From a virus, in the IMG/VR virus record IMGVR_UViG_3300008267_000141, positions 1 through 37,632 of that record: 37,632 nucleotides of DNA. One strand, 5' to 3'. Positions 21,903 to 31,603 of the stretch are shown here, piece by piece (position 1 is the stretch's first letter; every line of letters begins with the position of its first letter). The notes beneath the pieces were generated by a model that saw only the letters and a program-made list of their open reading frames with translations, ran no database searches and was not told the DNA's origin. Made by a program: the position numbers and the translations under genes.

Positions 21903-23398
21903 TGGCCCGCGCTCCCATGCCAGCCCCGCAGATGATCGAAACGCCCGCAATGCGGCGTAGCGCCTTGCTGGCCAAAATGCTGGAACAACAACGCCAGCCG
22001 ACTGAGATTAAAGGCGGTTATGGCGAGCTTGGCGCACGGCTTCTCGCGCAAGGCATCACGCAATGGGGCGCTAATCGTGCTGAGAAGGCGGCGCGGGAAG
22101 AAGGCGCAGCGCGGGTTCAAAGCCAATCGGATGCGCTTAACTTGCAACTGGCCGCGTTGCTCGGTGGAAACCAGCCGCAGCCGGAAGCGATGGGCGCGGC
22201 TCCCCCGCCCCCGATGGTCGCTCCGGCTCAGAACACGCAGCAACCTGTTGAGGCAATGTCGGCTCCCGTGGCTCCGGTTGATGGCGCTCCAATGCCTCCT
22301 GCTGCCCCGGCGGTCGCTCCGATTGCCCCGCCTGCGCCGATGCCTATGGCAGACGCTCCGGCTGTGCCGCAGGCCCCCGCACCGGCTCCCGTGGCCCCGC
22401 AAGCTCCTCCTGCGGCTCCGGCGCGTAACCCGCTCGGCATTACTCCGGGCGAGGAAACGCTTATCCGTCGTGCGCTTTCGAGTGGCGACGCTGGACAGAT
22501 TGCATGGGCGCAAGGCGTCCTTGGCGAAATTGAGATGCGAATGGCGAGTCCGTCCGCTGAACGGCAAGAAGTCGTTGACCAAAACGGTGTCAAATATTTG
22601 GTTGACCCGACCGGCGCAAATCCACCAACGCCATTGTTTGGTGAGCAAGGCGTTCCTGAGTTGGCGCGAACTAGAAATGTTGTGGCTGGTCCAAATGACC
22701 CGTATGGCATGGTCGAAGGCACAACCTACTCGATCAATCCAAGCGGTGTTGCGTCTGTCGTCCGCGCGCCATCGGCAGGCTATCGCGGAGCAAACGGTCG
22801 GGAAACGCCGATCTCGGGCGGTCCGCAAGACCCTGCGGCGGGCGGAAATCGCATTCAAAACGAGCGTGAACTGCGGCGCGAGTTTGGAACGCTCACGCAA
22901 GAATACCGCACCGTTCGGCAAGCCTTCCAAAAGGTTGAAGCATCGCTTGGCCAAGGCACCGGCATTGGTGACGTTGGCGGCATCTTTGGCGTGATGAAAA
23001 TCTTTGATCCTGGCTCGACCGTGCGCGAAGGTGAAGCAGCAACCGTGCAAAACTCCGGCGGTGTGCCGGAAACCATCCGTGGCCTCTATAACCGCGTCGT
23101 GACCGGCGAGCGGCTGACGCCAGCCCAACGGGCGGAAATCGTTGCCGTTGGTCGCGCCCAGTTTGGCACTTACGAACAAGGCTATCAAAGCCGCGTGTCG
23201 GACTTCACGCGCATGGCCAATGACTACGGCATTGACCCGCGCAACATTGTGGGTGGCGACGAAGCGCCGGCCCCGCCAAGAACGCCTGCCGGTGGCGACG
23301 GATCGCCCCCTCGGGTTACGACGCGAGCGCAATACGATGCGCTTGCAAGCGGTGAGCCATACATCGACCCTAACGGCGTTCGTAGGACAAAACAGTGA
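21902..23398 (+). CDS. Putative internal virion (ejection) protein 1
   Basis: 498 residues. A helical start (1-90), a long Pro/Ala-rich linker (about 97-180) and a folded remainder with charged helices (300-420). No enzyme motif such as transglycosylase is visible. The location between tail-hub and tail-fibre genes, the size and the Ala/Gln-rich helices fit ejection proteins of podoviruses, which leave the particle with the DNA and form a channel. TAATG with the gene before and GTGA with the one after. Confidence 0.6.
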   Translation: MARAPMPAPQMIETPAMRRSALLAKMLEQQRQPTEIKGGYGELGARLLAQGITQWGANRAEKAAREEGAARVQSQSDALNLQLAALLGGNQPQPEAMGAAPPPPMVAPAQNTQQPVEAMSAPVAPVDGAPMPPAAPAVAPIAPPAPMPMADAPAVPQAPAPAPVAPQAPPAAPARNPLGITPGEETLIRRALSSGDAGQIAWAQGVLGEIEMRMASPSAERQEVVDQNGVKYLVDPTGANPPTPLFGEQGVPELARTRNVVAGPNDPYGMVEGTTYSINPSGVASVVRAPSAGYRGANGRETPISGGPQDPAAGGNRIQNERELRREFGTLTQEYRTVRQAFQKVEASLGQGTGIGDVGGIFGVMKIFDPGSTVREGEAATVQNSGGVPETIRGLYNRVVTGERLTPAQRAEIVAVGRAQFGTYEQGYQSRVSDFTRMANDYGIDPRNIVGGDEAPAPPRTPAGGDGSPPRVTTRAQYDALASGEPYIDPNGVRRTKQ

Positions 23399-25689
23399 GG
23401 CAGGAACCGTTTTGGGCTAATGATCCTATAGCGGCTCCTACTCGCCAGCAGCGCGAACCTGCGCCGTTTTGGGCGAATGACCCTGCCGCTACGCCTCGCC
23501 CATCCGTTCCGCAAGATGGCCCAGATGCGCCGTTTCAGCCAGAACTAGCGCCGGGTGATAACGGCGTTTATCCGCCGATGCGGCCCGGTTTCGAGGCTGT
23601 CGGCACCCCGCAAGCACCGATTGACACCATCGGCGCGGAAGAAGCAGCGGCTAATCGCAACGTGTTTGGCGCTCAAGGAACGCGGCTAGACCCTATCGAC
23701 CTTAACACCCTCCCGCCGGAAGACCGCGCTTACCTGAACGCGGGAATGTATGTGAAGCTCGGCAACGGCGAAGTGCGCCGGATGATGGCCGATGCGCGAC
23801 CGAATGCGGGCGGACCTGGCACCCAAGAAATCCGCCCCGGCTTGTTCATTGAGGAAAACGCAGACGTTGGCACTGATATAGCCAAGTCTATTCCGACCGG
23901 CGTGGTTGAGGGTATCACGGCCATTTTGGGCTTGCCCGGTATGCTGGGTGACGTTGGCGCTGGCGGTGGCGTGGCAAGCAATGCGCTGCTTTCCATGCTT
24001 CCGACCGGCGCGGAGATGAACCAAGGCATTAGCGACCGGATTGGGTATAGCTATTACCAGCCGCAGACAGTGCCGGGAGAATATGCACGGACCCTTGGCG
24101 AATTCCTGCCCGGTGGTGTTGCGCCCGGTGGCGTAGGCACCAAGATTGCATCCGTTGCGGTTCCGGCATTTACCAGCGAAACGGCAGGCCAGATTGCACG
24201 GGGCATGAGCGGCGGGCGTCCTGACACGGATGCTGAGAACTATGCCCGCTTGCTCGGTGGCCTTGGCGGCGGTTTAGGCGTTGGAGCTTTTAGCGCTGTG
24301 CGAGGCGGCGTCGATAACGTGCTAGCTAATGCCGCGCCTAACGTAACGCCGCAACAGCTTCACATGGCCGCTGCGTTGAGCGCGTCGGGCGACATTTTGG
24401 GTAATCCGTTGACGCGAGCGGAAGCGGTGCAGCAAGCGACTGGCGGCGCGACCAACTTGGGTCGGGTGCAGCGTGTTATTGAGGGAACCACAAACCGTCT
24501 CGGCCCCATGATGGCGGCGCGACCGGAGCGTGTAGAGCGGGCGCTTGCTGGCGTTCTTGATCAAATCGGCCCGCTTGTTGAGCCGGGACCGCTTGCTGGC
24601 CAAGCTCGCGCGGCGGCAAATCGCGTGTTGGAAAACACCCGCGCTCGCATCAACGCGCAAGCACGTCCATTTTACGGAGCGGCGGATCAGCAAGTAGTTT
24701 CGGCTGAAGAATATGCCGCGTTGCGCGAAATCCCGACTTATCGAGAGGCCGAAGCAGCGTTTTTTGGCAGTCCTGAATTGTCTGCGGGTGTCGGTGGCCC
24801 TCAATCCGTAAGCGCGATTAATCGCGTTATTCAGGAAATGGATACGCTTGCAAGGAACGCTGACGCTGGCCCGATGGCACCCAACGCAAACGCTAATCTG
24901 GCGCGAGTTCGCGGTGAGGCGTCTGACCTTGCCAAGGGCATCGTTGACATTGCATCGCCGGAATATGCCCAAGCCCGCGCAATCGGGGCCGCTGGGCGGC
25001 AAGCAGAGCTTGTTCCGATACAGCGCGGACCGCTTGGGTCTATTGCTCGGCAAGACGAACTGCAACCGGATTTAGGGGCAACACAAGGTCGCCTTTTCCC
25101 ACCGTCGCCTTATGGAGGCCAAGCGCAAGAAACTGCTCGCGCGTTGCAGTTGATGGGTGATGTTGATCCGACTGTCGGAGGCCCCCTTGTGCGTCAACAG
25201 TTGGAACAGCAAGCCGCTGAAGCCATGCAGCGAAACGTCAGCGGTCCTAACCCGTTCGGCGGCGCAAAGTTTGCGGCAACGCAGTTCGGCAATCGCCTGC
25301 AAAGTGACACGATGCTTGGTGCTGTTGATACGGTTGCACCAATGGCCTCGCGGGACATTCGGGATTTGATTGAGAACTTCCGTGCGACTGGCCAGCGCGA
25401 GCCTCAAGGTTCCAACACGTCGTTTAACAACATCCTTGCTGCGGAAATGCAGGGCGGAAACGTCGCGCAAGAATCGTGGGCTTCGCTGCTCAGCCCGCTG
25501 CGCGTTCCTGGTCGGGTAGCGGGCGCGATTGACGACATGACGGCGCGGGCTAACGCAAACACATTGGCCGATTTGTTGGCTGGCAGTTCCGACGAATTCA
25601 ACGCGCGGCTGCTCCGCGCAATCAATCGCCCCCGTGGCGCTAACCGCATCCGTGCGGGCGTAGCGGTCGCGGCGGGACAGGAGGACTAA
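23395..25689 (+). CDS. Putative internal virion (ejection) protein 2
   Basis: 764 residues. The N-terminus holds a near-exact repeat, E-P-F-W-A-N-D-P and A-P-F-W-A-N-D-P (residues 4-11 and 22-29). Around 170-215 and 280-305 are Gly/Ala-rich hydrophobic stretches that could insert in or lie on a membrane; the rest is helical and Gln/Arg/Ala-rich. Such proteins form the ejectosome channel in podoviruses. No lytic domain recognised. GTG 23395 overlaps the previous stop (GTGA). Confidence 0.6.
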   Translation: MRQEPFWANDPIAAPTRQQREPAPFWANDPAATPRPSVPQDGPDAPFQPELAPGDNGVYPPMRPGFEAVGTPQAPIDTIGAEEAAANRNVFGAQGTRLDPIDLNTLPPEDRAYLNAGMYVKLGNGEVRRMMADARPNAGGPGTQEIRPGLFIEENADVGTDIAKSIPTGVVEGITAILGLPGMLGDVGAGGGVASNALLSMLPTGAEMNQGISDRIGYSYYQPQTVPGEYARTLGEFLPGGVAPGGVGTKIASVAVPAFTSETAGQIARGMSGGRPDTDAENYARLLGGLGGGLGVGAFSAVRGGVDNVLANAAPNVTPQQLHMAAALSASGDILGNPLTRAEAVQQATGGATNLGRVQRVIEGTTNRLGPMMAARPERVERALAGVLDQIGPLVEPGPLAGQARAAANRVLENTRARINAQARPFYGAADQQVVSAEEYAALREIPTYREAEAAFFGSPELSAGVGGPQSVSAINRVIQEMDTLARNADAGPMAPNANANLARVRGEASDLAKGIVDIASPEYAQARAIGAAGRQAELVPIQRGPLGSIARQDELQPDLGATQGRLFPPSPYGGQAQETARALQLMGDVDPTVGGPLVRQQLEQQAAEAMQRNVSGPNPFGGAKFAATQFGNRLQSDTMLGAVDTVAPMASRDIRDLIENFRATGQREPQGSNTSFNNILAAEMQGGNVAQESWASLLSPLRVPGRVAGAIDDMTARANANTLADLLAGSSDEFNARLLRAINRPRGANRIRAGVAVAAGQED

Positions 25690-26730
25690 ATGCCTAGGAA
25701 CGGCAGCGGCTCATACTCGCCCCCTTCAAACACATGGAATCCGGCCACTCCTGAGACGCCTATTCTCTCGGATGACTGGAACGCCACGCTTGCCGATATG
25801 TCCACGGCCATCACGCAGTCCATTGCGTCGGATGGTCAGACCACGGCCACGGCTCCCATCCCGTTTGTGCAGGGTATTCGGTTTTCCGGTGGCACTGTCT
25901 CGGCTCCGGCATTCTCCATCATCGGGGACACGGATACCGGCTTCTACACGCCAGCGGCTAACCAGTTGGCTATCGCGGTCGGAGGCGTCCAAGGCTTCCT
26001 GATTACGCCAACCGGAACGACCATCCCGCTTGCTCTCAGCGTTGGCGACAACGCGGCGGTAGCTTTGAGCCTGACCGTTGGCGAGGCGCTGACCGTCAAC
26101 GGTAACGTGGCGCTTGGCAATGCGGCGGGTGACGTGCTGACCGTCAATGCGACGGGGACGTATAACGCGCCTCAGACGTTTGCAGGCACCATCACAGTGC
26201 CGGATGCATCGTTCTCCAATGCCAAACTTGCCACGGTGGCAACTGCTACCTTCAAGGGGCGGGTGACGGCTGGCACTGGCGTTGTCGAGGATTTGACCGG
26301 AACGCAGGCCGCTACGTTGCTGCCGGTGGTGGTCGGAGCCACGCAATCGACGGGTGGGACCAAGGGCCTTGTCCCCGTTGCGGCGGCAGGCGACCAATAC
26401 AAGGTGCTGACCGGTGCGGGGACGTTCCAAGCCGGTTATGGCCGTGCGTTTGGCTGTGTCATCACCACGACCAGCGTCAACGGCTCAACTCCGACGATTG
26501 CCGGTGCGGTGAACGTGGCCAGCATATCTAACGTCACGGAAGCGGCTGGCGTGGCCTATGCGGACCTGACCTTTACCAATGCGCTCGCCTCGACAGCGTA
26601 CGCCGTTCACGTTAGCCGTGAAGACCCAGTGGGAACCGTTGAAGGCTACGCCAACAAAACGGTTAGCTCTGTTCGCATCTATTGGTCCACGGACAACCCT
26701 GCCGAAATCAGCGTTTCAGGATTCGCATAA
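25690..26730 (+). CDS. Tail fibre protein
   Basis: 346 residues, beta-rich with many Thr/Val/Gly/Ala. The N-terminus contains D-D-W-N-A-T-L-A-D-M (about 28-37), typical of phage fibres, then a repeated-strand region (60-230) and a Thr/Ser-rich C-terminal domain (250-346) that may bind a receptor. GGAGG stands before ATG 25690. It directly precedes the tailspike, and the two may assemble together. Confidence 0.75.
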   Translation: MPRNGSGSYSPPSNTWNPATPETPILSDDWNATLADMSTAITQSIASDGQTTATAPIPFVQGIRFSGGTVSAPAFSIIGDTDTGFYTPAANQLAIAVGGVQGFLITPTGTTIPLALSVGDNAAVALSLTVGEALTVNGNVALGNAAGDVLTVNATGTYNAPQTFAGTITVPDASFSNAKLATVATATFKGRVTAGTGVVEDLTGTQAATLLPVVVGATQSTGGTKGLVPVAAAGDQYKVLTGAGTFQAGYGRAFGCVITTTSVNGSTPTIAGAVNVASISNVTEAAGVAYADLTFTNALASTAYAVHVSREDPVGTVEGYANKTVSSVRIYWSTDNPAEISVSGFA

Positions 26731-29700
26731 TGGCTCTCACTCCCCGTAAGACCTACCCTGAGCTTACCGCGCTAACGGCTCCCGTTGTCGGGACGGACGT
26801 GCTGGCGGCTTATCGTGCGCCCGGCCCGTTGAAAAAGGTTCCGGCATCGACTGTCCGTGACTACGTTCTGGACGATGCCGCCGGGTCTATCCTGTTCCGG
26901 CAACTAACCAACCCGACCGGCTCGGTTGAGCGTCCGATTGACGCCAAAATGTCGGACATGGTGAACGTCAAGGACTTTGGCGCGGTTGGTGACGGGATTG
27001 CAGACGACACTGTGGCTTTCCGTAATGCCATCAACTTTGCTCACGGTCGCGCGGTGTACGTCCCTGGTGGGGATTACCTCATCACCTCGCAAATCCGCGT
27101 TGAGCCGTTTGCATGGATTGACGTGAACCCTGCCAAGGCTGTCGGAGCGTTCGCGCCGGGCATGTGGCTTGTCGGTGATGGCATGGTGGAGACGCGCATC
27201 CAGTGCCGCGTGGCCAACAATGCCATGTTCTATTGCAACGTGACCAATCCGGTTCCGTATGCCTTCCGCGCTCAGATGGGGATGCGGGTCCAGAACCTTG
27301 CTATCGTCGGTTCGGGTAGCGTCGCTAACTCATCCGCGTTTGAAATCCTGAACGCATATCAAGTTCAGTTCTCGCAGGTTCATATCCGCAGTCTGACCGG
27401 CGGGGCAATCCGCCTAGTCAACGGCGAGTTCGTCGATGACGGCTGGAACTGCGCGATGTTTGATAGCGTCTGGATTGAGGCTTGCGGAACCAGCGGCTAT
27501 GGGTTTGGCTTCGACGCCACGGGCGCGACCGGGCGCAATGAAGGCTCGTTCACTCAACTACGCAACGTCTTCATTCAGGGATGCGGGCGAAACGAATATT
27601 TCACCGTCACCAATCTGGCAGATGTGGCGGGCGAGGCGACGCTTACGCTCAACCTCAACCAAATGCCGCAGACGTTCCCGACTGCCACGGCGCATCCGTT
27701 CGTGCCGGTTCGGGTCATGGGCAACAATCCCATCTCGACCGTCAACGGCTCGGCTCGCGTCACCATCGCGCTCACGGGGACCAGCAACTACATCGCTGGC
27801 CAACAAATCAGCATTAGCGGCGCAACGGCTGTCGGCGGCATTACCCTGAGCGGCGATTACGTCATTCAGCAGGCCAACCCGACCAGCATCATCATCACGC
27901 ACGGCTCGGCTGCGACAAGTACGGCGACGGGTGGCGGCGCAGGTGTCACGATTAACGCCCGCATCAAGATCAAGATGTTCGGCGTCCTCAAGACGGAAAC
28001 GCTTGGCGCTGATCCGATCAGCACCACAAGCGGCTCGCCCATTGTCACGATTGCGGACACGGCTCACGGGCTGTCTGTCGGGGATGTGGTGACGTTTTCG
28101 GGCGCGACGGCGGTCGGCGGCATTACCGTATCGGGTAGCTATCCGATCAGTTCGGTGCTTACCAATACGTTCACCATTATCGCGTCGTCCGATGCGACCA
28201 GCACGGCAACGGGCGGTGGCGGCGCTGTCGTCATGGTCAGCCCGATGTGGCAGGCCAATGACACGGTGTTTACCGTGGGACCGTCCCCGACCAGCACCAC
28301 ACTCCGTCTGTTTACCGATGACACCGTGCCGGTTGCAGTCAGCGCGGCAACGTGGGGGACGTGGGTTTCTGGCCTTCCCGCGCCGGTCGCCTTGGGTACA
28401 AATCCGCTGGCGACGGTCAACGGGTCATCGACTGTCACGGTCACCCATACCGGTCACGGTGCAGCGGCTGGCGCGTTGGTTACTATTGCCGGAGCGTCTG
28501 CTGTCGGTGGTGTGACGGTCAACGGGCAATATCGCATCAACGTCGTGATTGACGCCAATACCTACACCATCACAGCCACGGCGGCGACCAGCACGGCGAC
28601 GGGTGGCGGGGCTGGTGTTACGGCTCAATACACGCTGGCCAGCGATGCGATTGGCGAGGTGGCTTACTATGAGCCTCGCTCTGGCGGCATGAGCAGCAAG
28701 GGCCAACTGGTCAAGCTGCAATCGTGCGGCTTCACGGTTAATCAGAACGTGGCTCAGTACGTCCCCGGTGGGGCGGGTGGCAGCATCGGGCTGATCTGCG
28801 AGCAAGTGACGTGGGAGAACAGCTACCGTCGCCATTTGTTCGTTCGCGGCGGCATTAACTATCTGTTCTTCGGCTGTCAGTTCCACGGCAATAAGCCGTT
28901 TGGTCTCTCGCAATGGCGCTTGGCGGATTTTGACGCCAGCGAGTTTGTCGTTACGCAGGTGCTTTGGCAGAACACAAAAGTAAGGGCGCGTGAATGCCCG
29001 GCTATCGCGTTCAAATACACCGGCACCAACTCCAACCCTAACACCGTGCGCGTTCGTGGCACGTTCTGGGATGACTTTGACCACCTCGGACAGAACCGCT
29101 TTGTCGGGATTCAGTTCGATCAGGTCATGCAGAATATGAACTTGTCGTGGAGTTCCGCGACCTTGATGACCTTGCGGCCTAATCAGTCGTTTGGTGATGG
29201 CGCAAAGACCCCGCTCCGGCTCCGTGGCCCGCAAAACGGTTCGGGAACCGGCGTAGTGTCTATGACCGGCGAGTGGATTTCGGCTCAAACCACGTCCAAC
29301 AACGGCGTTTCCGCGTTCAATACGACGAACGGGCAATCCGGTGGCCCGGCGCTGGCCAACAGCACCATTTACAACATGTATCTGTACGACAACGACGGGG
29401 CGCTCGCGCTTACCCCTTCGTTGGTCGCTCCGACCATCGACACCAATCACGGTTACATGGTGATGACGGGCGACCCTACGATGCTGTGGGTTGGTCGCGC
29501 TCAAACGGACGGCTCGGCTCAATGGCTGGCGACGGGTGCCCAGTTCCTCAACCCCGTCATTATTCCCGGCGGGCAAGAGGGTCAGGACGCGGCGCTGTGG
29601 TTTAGCGATGCAGACCGCAAGCTCTACATCAAGTCCACGCCGGGCCTTCCCACGGTGCTTACGGGCGGAACCTATGCCTATGTCCCGACCTTTGAGACTA

Positions 29701-29939
29701 GCGTGGCCTATGACCCGCCCTCGCTTGCGGCTGGGGCGACCACGACGACGACTGTCACCGTGACGTGCAGCGTTGGCGACTATTGCTCAGGCGTTGGCTT
29801 CTCAAACGGCTGGGGCGGTTTGACGGCCACGGGCTGTGTCAGTGCAGCAAATACCGTTACGGTGACCATCACGAACAACACGGCGGGGACGATTGACCTC
29901 GCATCCGGCAATCTGCGCGTAAACGTTCAACGGAGATAA
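26730..29939 (+). CDS. Tailspike with pectate lyase-like beta-helix
   Basis: 1069 residues. N-terminal adaptor (1-80), then V-N-V-K-D-F-G-A-V-G-D-G-I-A-D-D-T-V-A-F (about 85-104), the entry of pectate-lyase-type right-handed beta-helices used by phage tailspikes to bind and often cut host polysaccharide. Three tandem 75-80-residue repeats (about 331-632) interrupt the helix. After them the chain returns to helix-like sequence (650-900) and a small C-terminal beta domain. Catalytic residues cannot be assigned by eye. The TAATG start couples it to the fibre gene. It probably decides host range. Confidence 0.85.
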   Translation: MALTPRKTYPELTALTAPVVGTDVLAAYRAPGPLKKVPASTVRDYVLDDAAGSILFRQLTNPTGSVERPIDAKMSDMVNVKDFGAVGDGIADDTVAFRNAINFAHGRAVYVPGGDYLITSQIRVEPFAWIDVNPAKAVGAFAPGMWLVGDGMVETRIQCRVANNAMFYCNVTNPVPYAFRAQMGMRVQNLAIVGSGSVANSSAFEILNAYQVQFSQVHIRSLTGGAIRLVNGEFVDDGWNCAMFDSVWIEACGTSGYGFGFDATGATGRNEGSFTQLRNVFIQGCGRNEYFTVTNLADVAGEATLTLNLNQMPQTFPTATAHPFVPVRVMGNNPISTVNGSARVTIALTGTSNYIAGQQISISGATAVGGITLSGDYVIQQANPTSIIITHGSAATSTATGGGAGVTINARIKIKMFGVLKTETLGADPISTTSGSPIVTIADTAHGLSVGDVVTFSGATAVGGITVSGSYPISSVLTNTFTIIASSDATSTATGGGGAVVMVSPMWQANDTVFTVGPSPTSTTLRLFTDDTVPVAVSAATWGTWVSGLPAPVALGTNPLATVNGSSTVTVTHTGHGAAAGALVTIAGASAVGGVTVNGQYRINVVIDANTYTITATAATSTATGGGAGVTAQYTLASDAIGEVAYYEPRSGGMSSKGQLVKLQSCGFTVNQNVAQYVPGGAGGSIGLICEQVTWENSYRRHLFVRGGINYLFFGCQFHGNKPFGLSQWRLADFDASEFVVTQVLWQNTKVRARECPAIAFKYTGTNSNPNTVRVRGTFWDDFDHLGQNRFVGIQFDQVMQNMNLSWSSATLMTLRPNQSFGDGAKTPLRLRGPQNGSGTGVVSMTGEWISAQTTSNNGVSAFNTTNGQSGGPALANSTIYNMYLYDNDGALALTPSLVAPTIDTNHGYMVMTGDPTMLWVGRAQTDGSAQWLATGAQFLNPVIIPGGQEGQDAALWFSDADRKLYIKSTPGLPTVLTGGTYAYVPTFETSVAYDPPSLAAGATTTTTVTVTCSVGDYCSGVGFSNGWGGLTATGCVSAANTVTVTITNNTAGTIDLASGNLRVNVQRR
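27720..28623 (+). repeat. Three tandem repeats inside the tailspike gene
   Basis: Copies lie at about 27720-27950, 28005-28234 and 28395-28623. Each encodes N/D-P-x-x-T-x-x-G-S, G-A-t/s-A-V-G-G-I/V-T, a Y-x-I strand and A-T-S-T-A-T-G-G-G. They resemble small repeat domains seen in many phage tail proteins (sometimes labelled E1-FCCH-like). The spacers between them differ. Confidence 0.8.
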
Positions 29940-29942
29940 CCC

Positions 29943-30188
29943 ATGACGGCCCAGGTTCATATTGACGCCATCGGCGCGGCTATTACCGATCTAGAGGACG
30001 CGGCAAAGGACGCTCGCCAAGCGTCCAAGCGCGTCGTGCAAGCAACCAAGGCTCTGCATGATGCCCTAGGCGCTGCGGAGGCGGCTTACATCGCCAGCGT
30101 GGTTAACGACGGCGGTAACATCGTGGCTTTCTCGGGCGGGACGAACAAGCCGCCGGTCAATGACCCGAACGATCCTGTGAAGCCATGA
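29943..30188 (+). CDS. Small helical protein at start of lysis region, 81 aa
   Basis: 81 residues. A long amphipathic helix (about 3-55) with regularly spaced Ala, Asp, Lys, then a Gly/Asn/Pro-rich tail. No membrane segment. ATG 29943 follows the tailspike stop by three bases; GGAG lies in the end of that gene. The stop overlaps the next start. It might be a tailspike chaperone or regulator; no evidence decides. Confidence 0.6.
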   Translation: MTAQVHIDAIGAAITDLEDAAKDARQASKRVVQATKALHDALGAAEAAYIASVVNDGGNIVAFSGGTNKPPVNDPNDPVKP

Positions 30189-30673
30189 TGTACTGGTATC
30201 TGGTCGCCATGACCGCCGTGTTCGCTATGGCGCATTGGGCCTACATCTCGCGCCCGCGCAAATACGCGGACCTCATGGGCGTAAGCGCCCTGCTGTCCGT
30301 GGTGTTCGTGGTCAACAACCTGCTGGTCGAGCTTCTAGGCTTTCCCGAGGTCATGCTGGCCGCGCCGATCCTCGACCTGGCGCTCTCGGCGTTGATCTAC
30401 AAGGCGTGGCGGGCAAACCCGGAGCCATGGAAAATCTTTATGGTTTACGCTTTGGTCTCTCAACTTGCGCTCCACACCGTCGCCATTTCAATGTGGCGGC
30501 TTAACGAACTCACTCAGGCAGGTCTTTACACCTATGTGGTCGCGGTTAACGCCCTCTTTATCGCCCAACTACTCACCCTTGGAACTGTCGGAGCGGGGCA
30601 TGGGCTGGATTGTATTCGCCGTTGGGTGTCTGATCGGAGGCGGGATGCTGCTGTCCCGCATGTTGGCCGATGA
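30185..30673 (+). CDS. Multi-pass membrane protein in lysis cassette
   Basis: 162 residues with four clear membrane segments (about 3-22, 30-55, 58-74, 85-100) and a possible fifth (115-135), then an Arg-rich tail. It lies directly before small holin-like genes and the lysozyme, so a holin or antiholin role is possible, though it is longer than most holins. ATG 30185 is in ATGA overlap; a second ATG follows at 30188. It overlaps the next gene by four bases. Confidence 0.7.
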   Translation: MMYWYLVAMTAVFAMAHWAYISRPRKYADLMGVSALLSVVFVVNNLLVELLGFPEVMLAAPILDLALSALIYKAWRANPEPWKIFMVYALVSQLALHTVAISMWRLNELTQAGLYTYVVAVNALFIAQLLTLGTVGAGHGLDCIRRWVSDRRRDAAVPHVGR

Positions 30674-30858
30674 GCGAAAAGACCCTCCCCGTAGTGGCGA
30701 ACGACGTGGAGCATCTGGAAAAGCGCATGGACGCGATGGAGGCGAAGCTAGACGCTGTGCTGAAATCTAACGTCTGGATCTACGGCGTGGCGGGCGGCGC
30801 AGGCGCGGTGCTGATGATCCTGCTGCCGAAGGTGTCCAAGGTGTTGGGGCTGACATGA
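30670..30858 (+). CDS. Holin-like protein, XhlA type layout
   Basis: 62 residues. A charged helix (about 9-34) with heptad-like spacing is followed by one membrane segment (36-55). This coiled coil plus single helix layout is seen in XhlA-like haemolysin/holin components of phages. It lies between two other membrane genes and just before the lysozyme. ATGA and ATG-TGA overlaps on both sides. Either this or the next gene is the likely pore-former. Confidence 0.7.
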   Translation: MSEKTLPVVANDVEHLEKRMDAMEAKLDAVLKSNVWIYGVAGGAGAVLMILLPKVSKVLGLT

Positions 30859-31055
30859 CCCCGCTTGACGTTCGCCAGATGGTTTCCACGGTGTTGCCCT
30901 ACGCGACCATTATCGCGGCGATGGGCTTTGCGCGTTCGGGTGTGGACGCCACGATTATCTCGCTTGTGGCAGGTGGATGCCTTGCCGCGATTGACCCGCG
31001 CCGGAATCAGACGCCTATTCCGCCCACTCTGCCCCATGAGGACGCTAAACCATGA
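30855..31055 (+). CDS. Holin-like small membrane protein
   Basis: 66 residues with two hydrophobic segments (about 10-26 and 31-46) separated by a short G-V-D turn, and a Pro-rich polar tail. This fits a class II-type holin hairpin. It overlaps the previous stop and ends in the start of the lysozyme gene, the classic holin position. Confidence 0.7.
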   Translation: MTPLDVRQMVSTVLPYATIIAAMGFARSGVDATIISLVAGGCLAAIDPRRNQTPIPPTLPHEDAKP

Positions 31056-31603
31056 GCAAGGCTCTGTTTGACGTTGTAAGGGCCATCAAGGGCGCTCCAC
31101 TCTCTCAGGCGGATGTGGATGCCATTAACGCGGCATTGGCTCCCACGGCCCCCGCACCGGGCAAGCGCGTTAGTTCTGCTGGCATTGCGCTTATTCACTC
31201 GTTTGAATCATGCAAACTGACGGCCTATCCCGATCCCGGCTCGGTGGATGGAAAGCCGTGGACGATTGGTTGGGGGTCCACTGGACCAGGTATCGCCAAG
31301 GGTGTCGTCTGGACGCAAAAGCAGGCCGATGATCGGTTTGCGGCTGACCTTGGCCGGTTTGAGAAAGCTGTGGCCCTCATGGCTCCGGTGACAACGCAAA
31401 ACCAGTTCGATGCGCTTGTCTCGTTTGCCTATAACGTCGGCTTGGCGGCTCTGAATGACAGCACGTTGCTGCGGTTTCACAAGGCGGGCGATTACGCAGC
31501 TGCAAAGCTACAGTTTGGCCGCTGGGACAAGAACGACGGCAAAGTGATGAAGGGCCTAACGCGGCGTCGTGCTGCGGAAGCCGCACTGTATGGGAGCGCG
31601 TGA
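31052..31603 (+). CDS. Endolysin, T4-type lysozyme (GH24)
   Basis: 183 residues. The catalytic Glu52 (H-S-F-E-S-C) is followed eight residues later by Asp61 and then Thr71 (W-T-I-G-W-G), the E-8-D/C-T signature of GH24 lysozymes; the C-terminal N-Q-F-D-A-L-V-S-F-A-Y-N-V-G and W-D-K-N-D-G-K segments also match. It cuts the glycan chain of peptidoglycan. Residues 1-32 form an extra N-terminal helical segment seen in other phage lysozymes of this group. There is no signal peptide, so release needs the holin. Confidence 0.93.
   Translation: MSKALFDVVRAIKGAPLSQADVDAINAALAPTAPAPGKRVSSAGIALIHSFESCKLTAYPDPGSVDGKPWTIGWGSTGPGIAKGVVWTQKQADDRFAADLGRFEKAVALMAPVTTQNQFDALVSFAYNVGLAALNDSTLLRFHKAGDYAAAKLQFGRWDKNDGKVMKGLTRRRAAEAALYGSA

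Noticed and set aside
21899-23332. 477-codon minus-strand frame opposite the ejection protein
   Set aside because: Very Arg/His-rich composition typical of antisense frames of GC-rich genes; no ribosome site; the plus frame is coupled to its neighbours.
30600-30770. A 56-codon plus-strand frame with a hydrophobic start, overlapping two lysis-region genes
   Set aside because: It overlaps the multi-pass membrane gene by 74 bases and the XhlA-like gene by 101 bases, and its second half is low-complexity Arg/Gly. The two flanking genes are already coupled to each other by ATGA, so it is probably a shadow, though a nested membrane peptide cannot be excluded.
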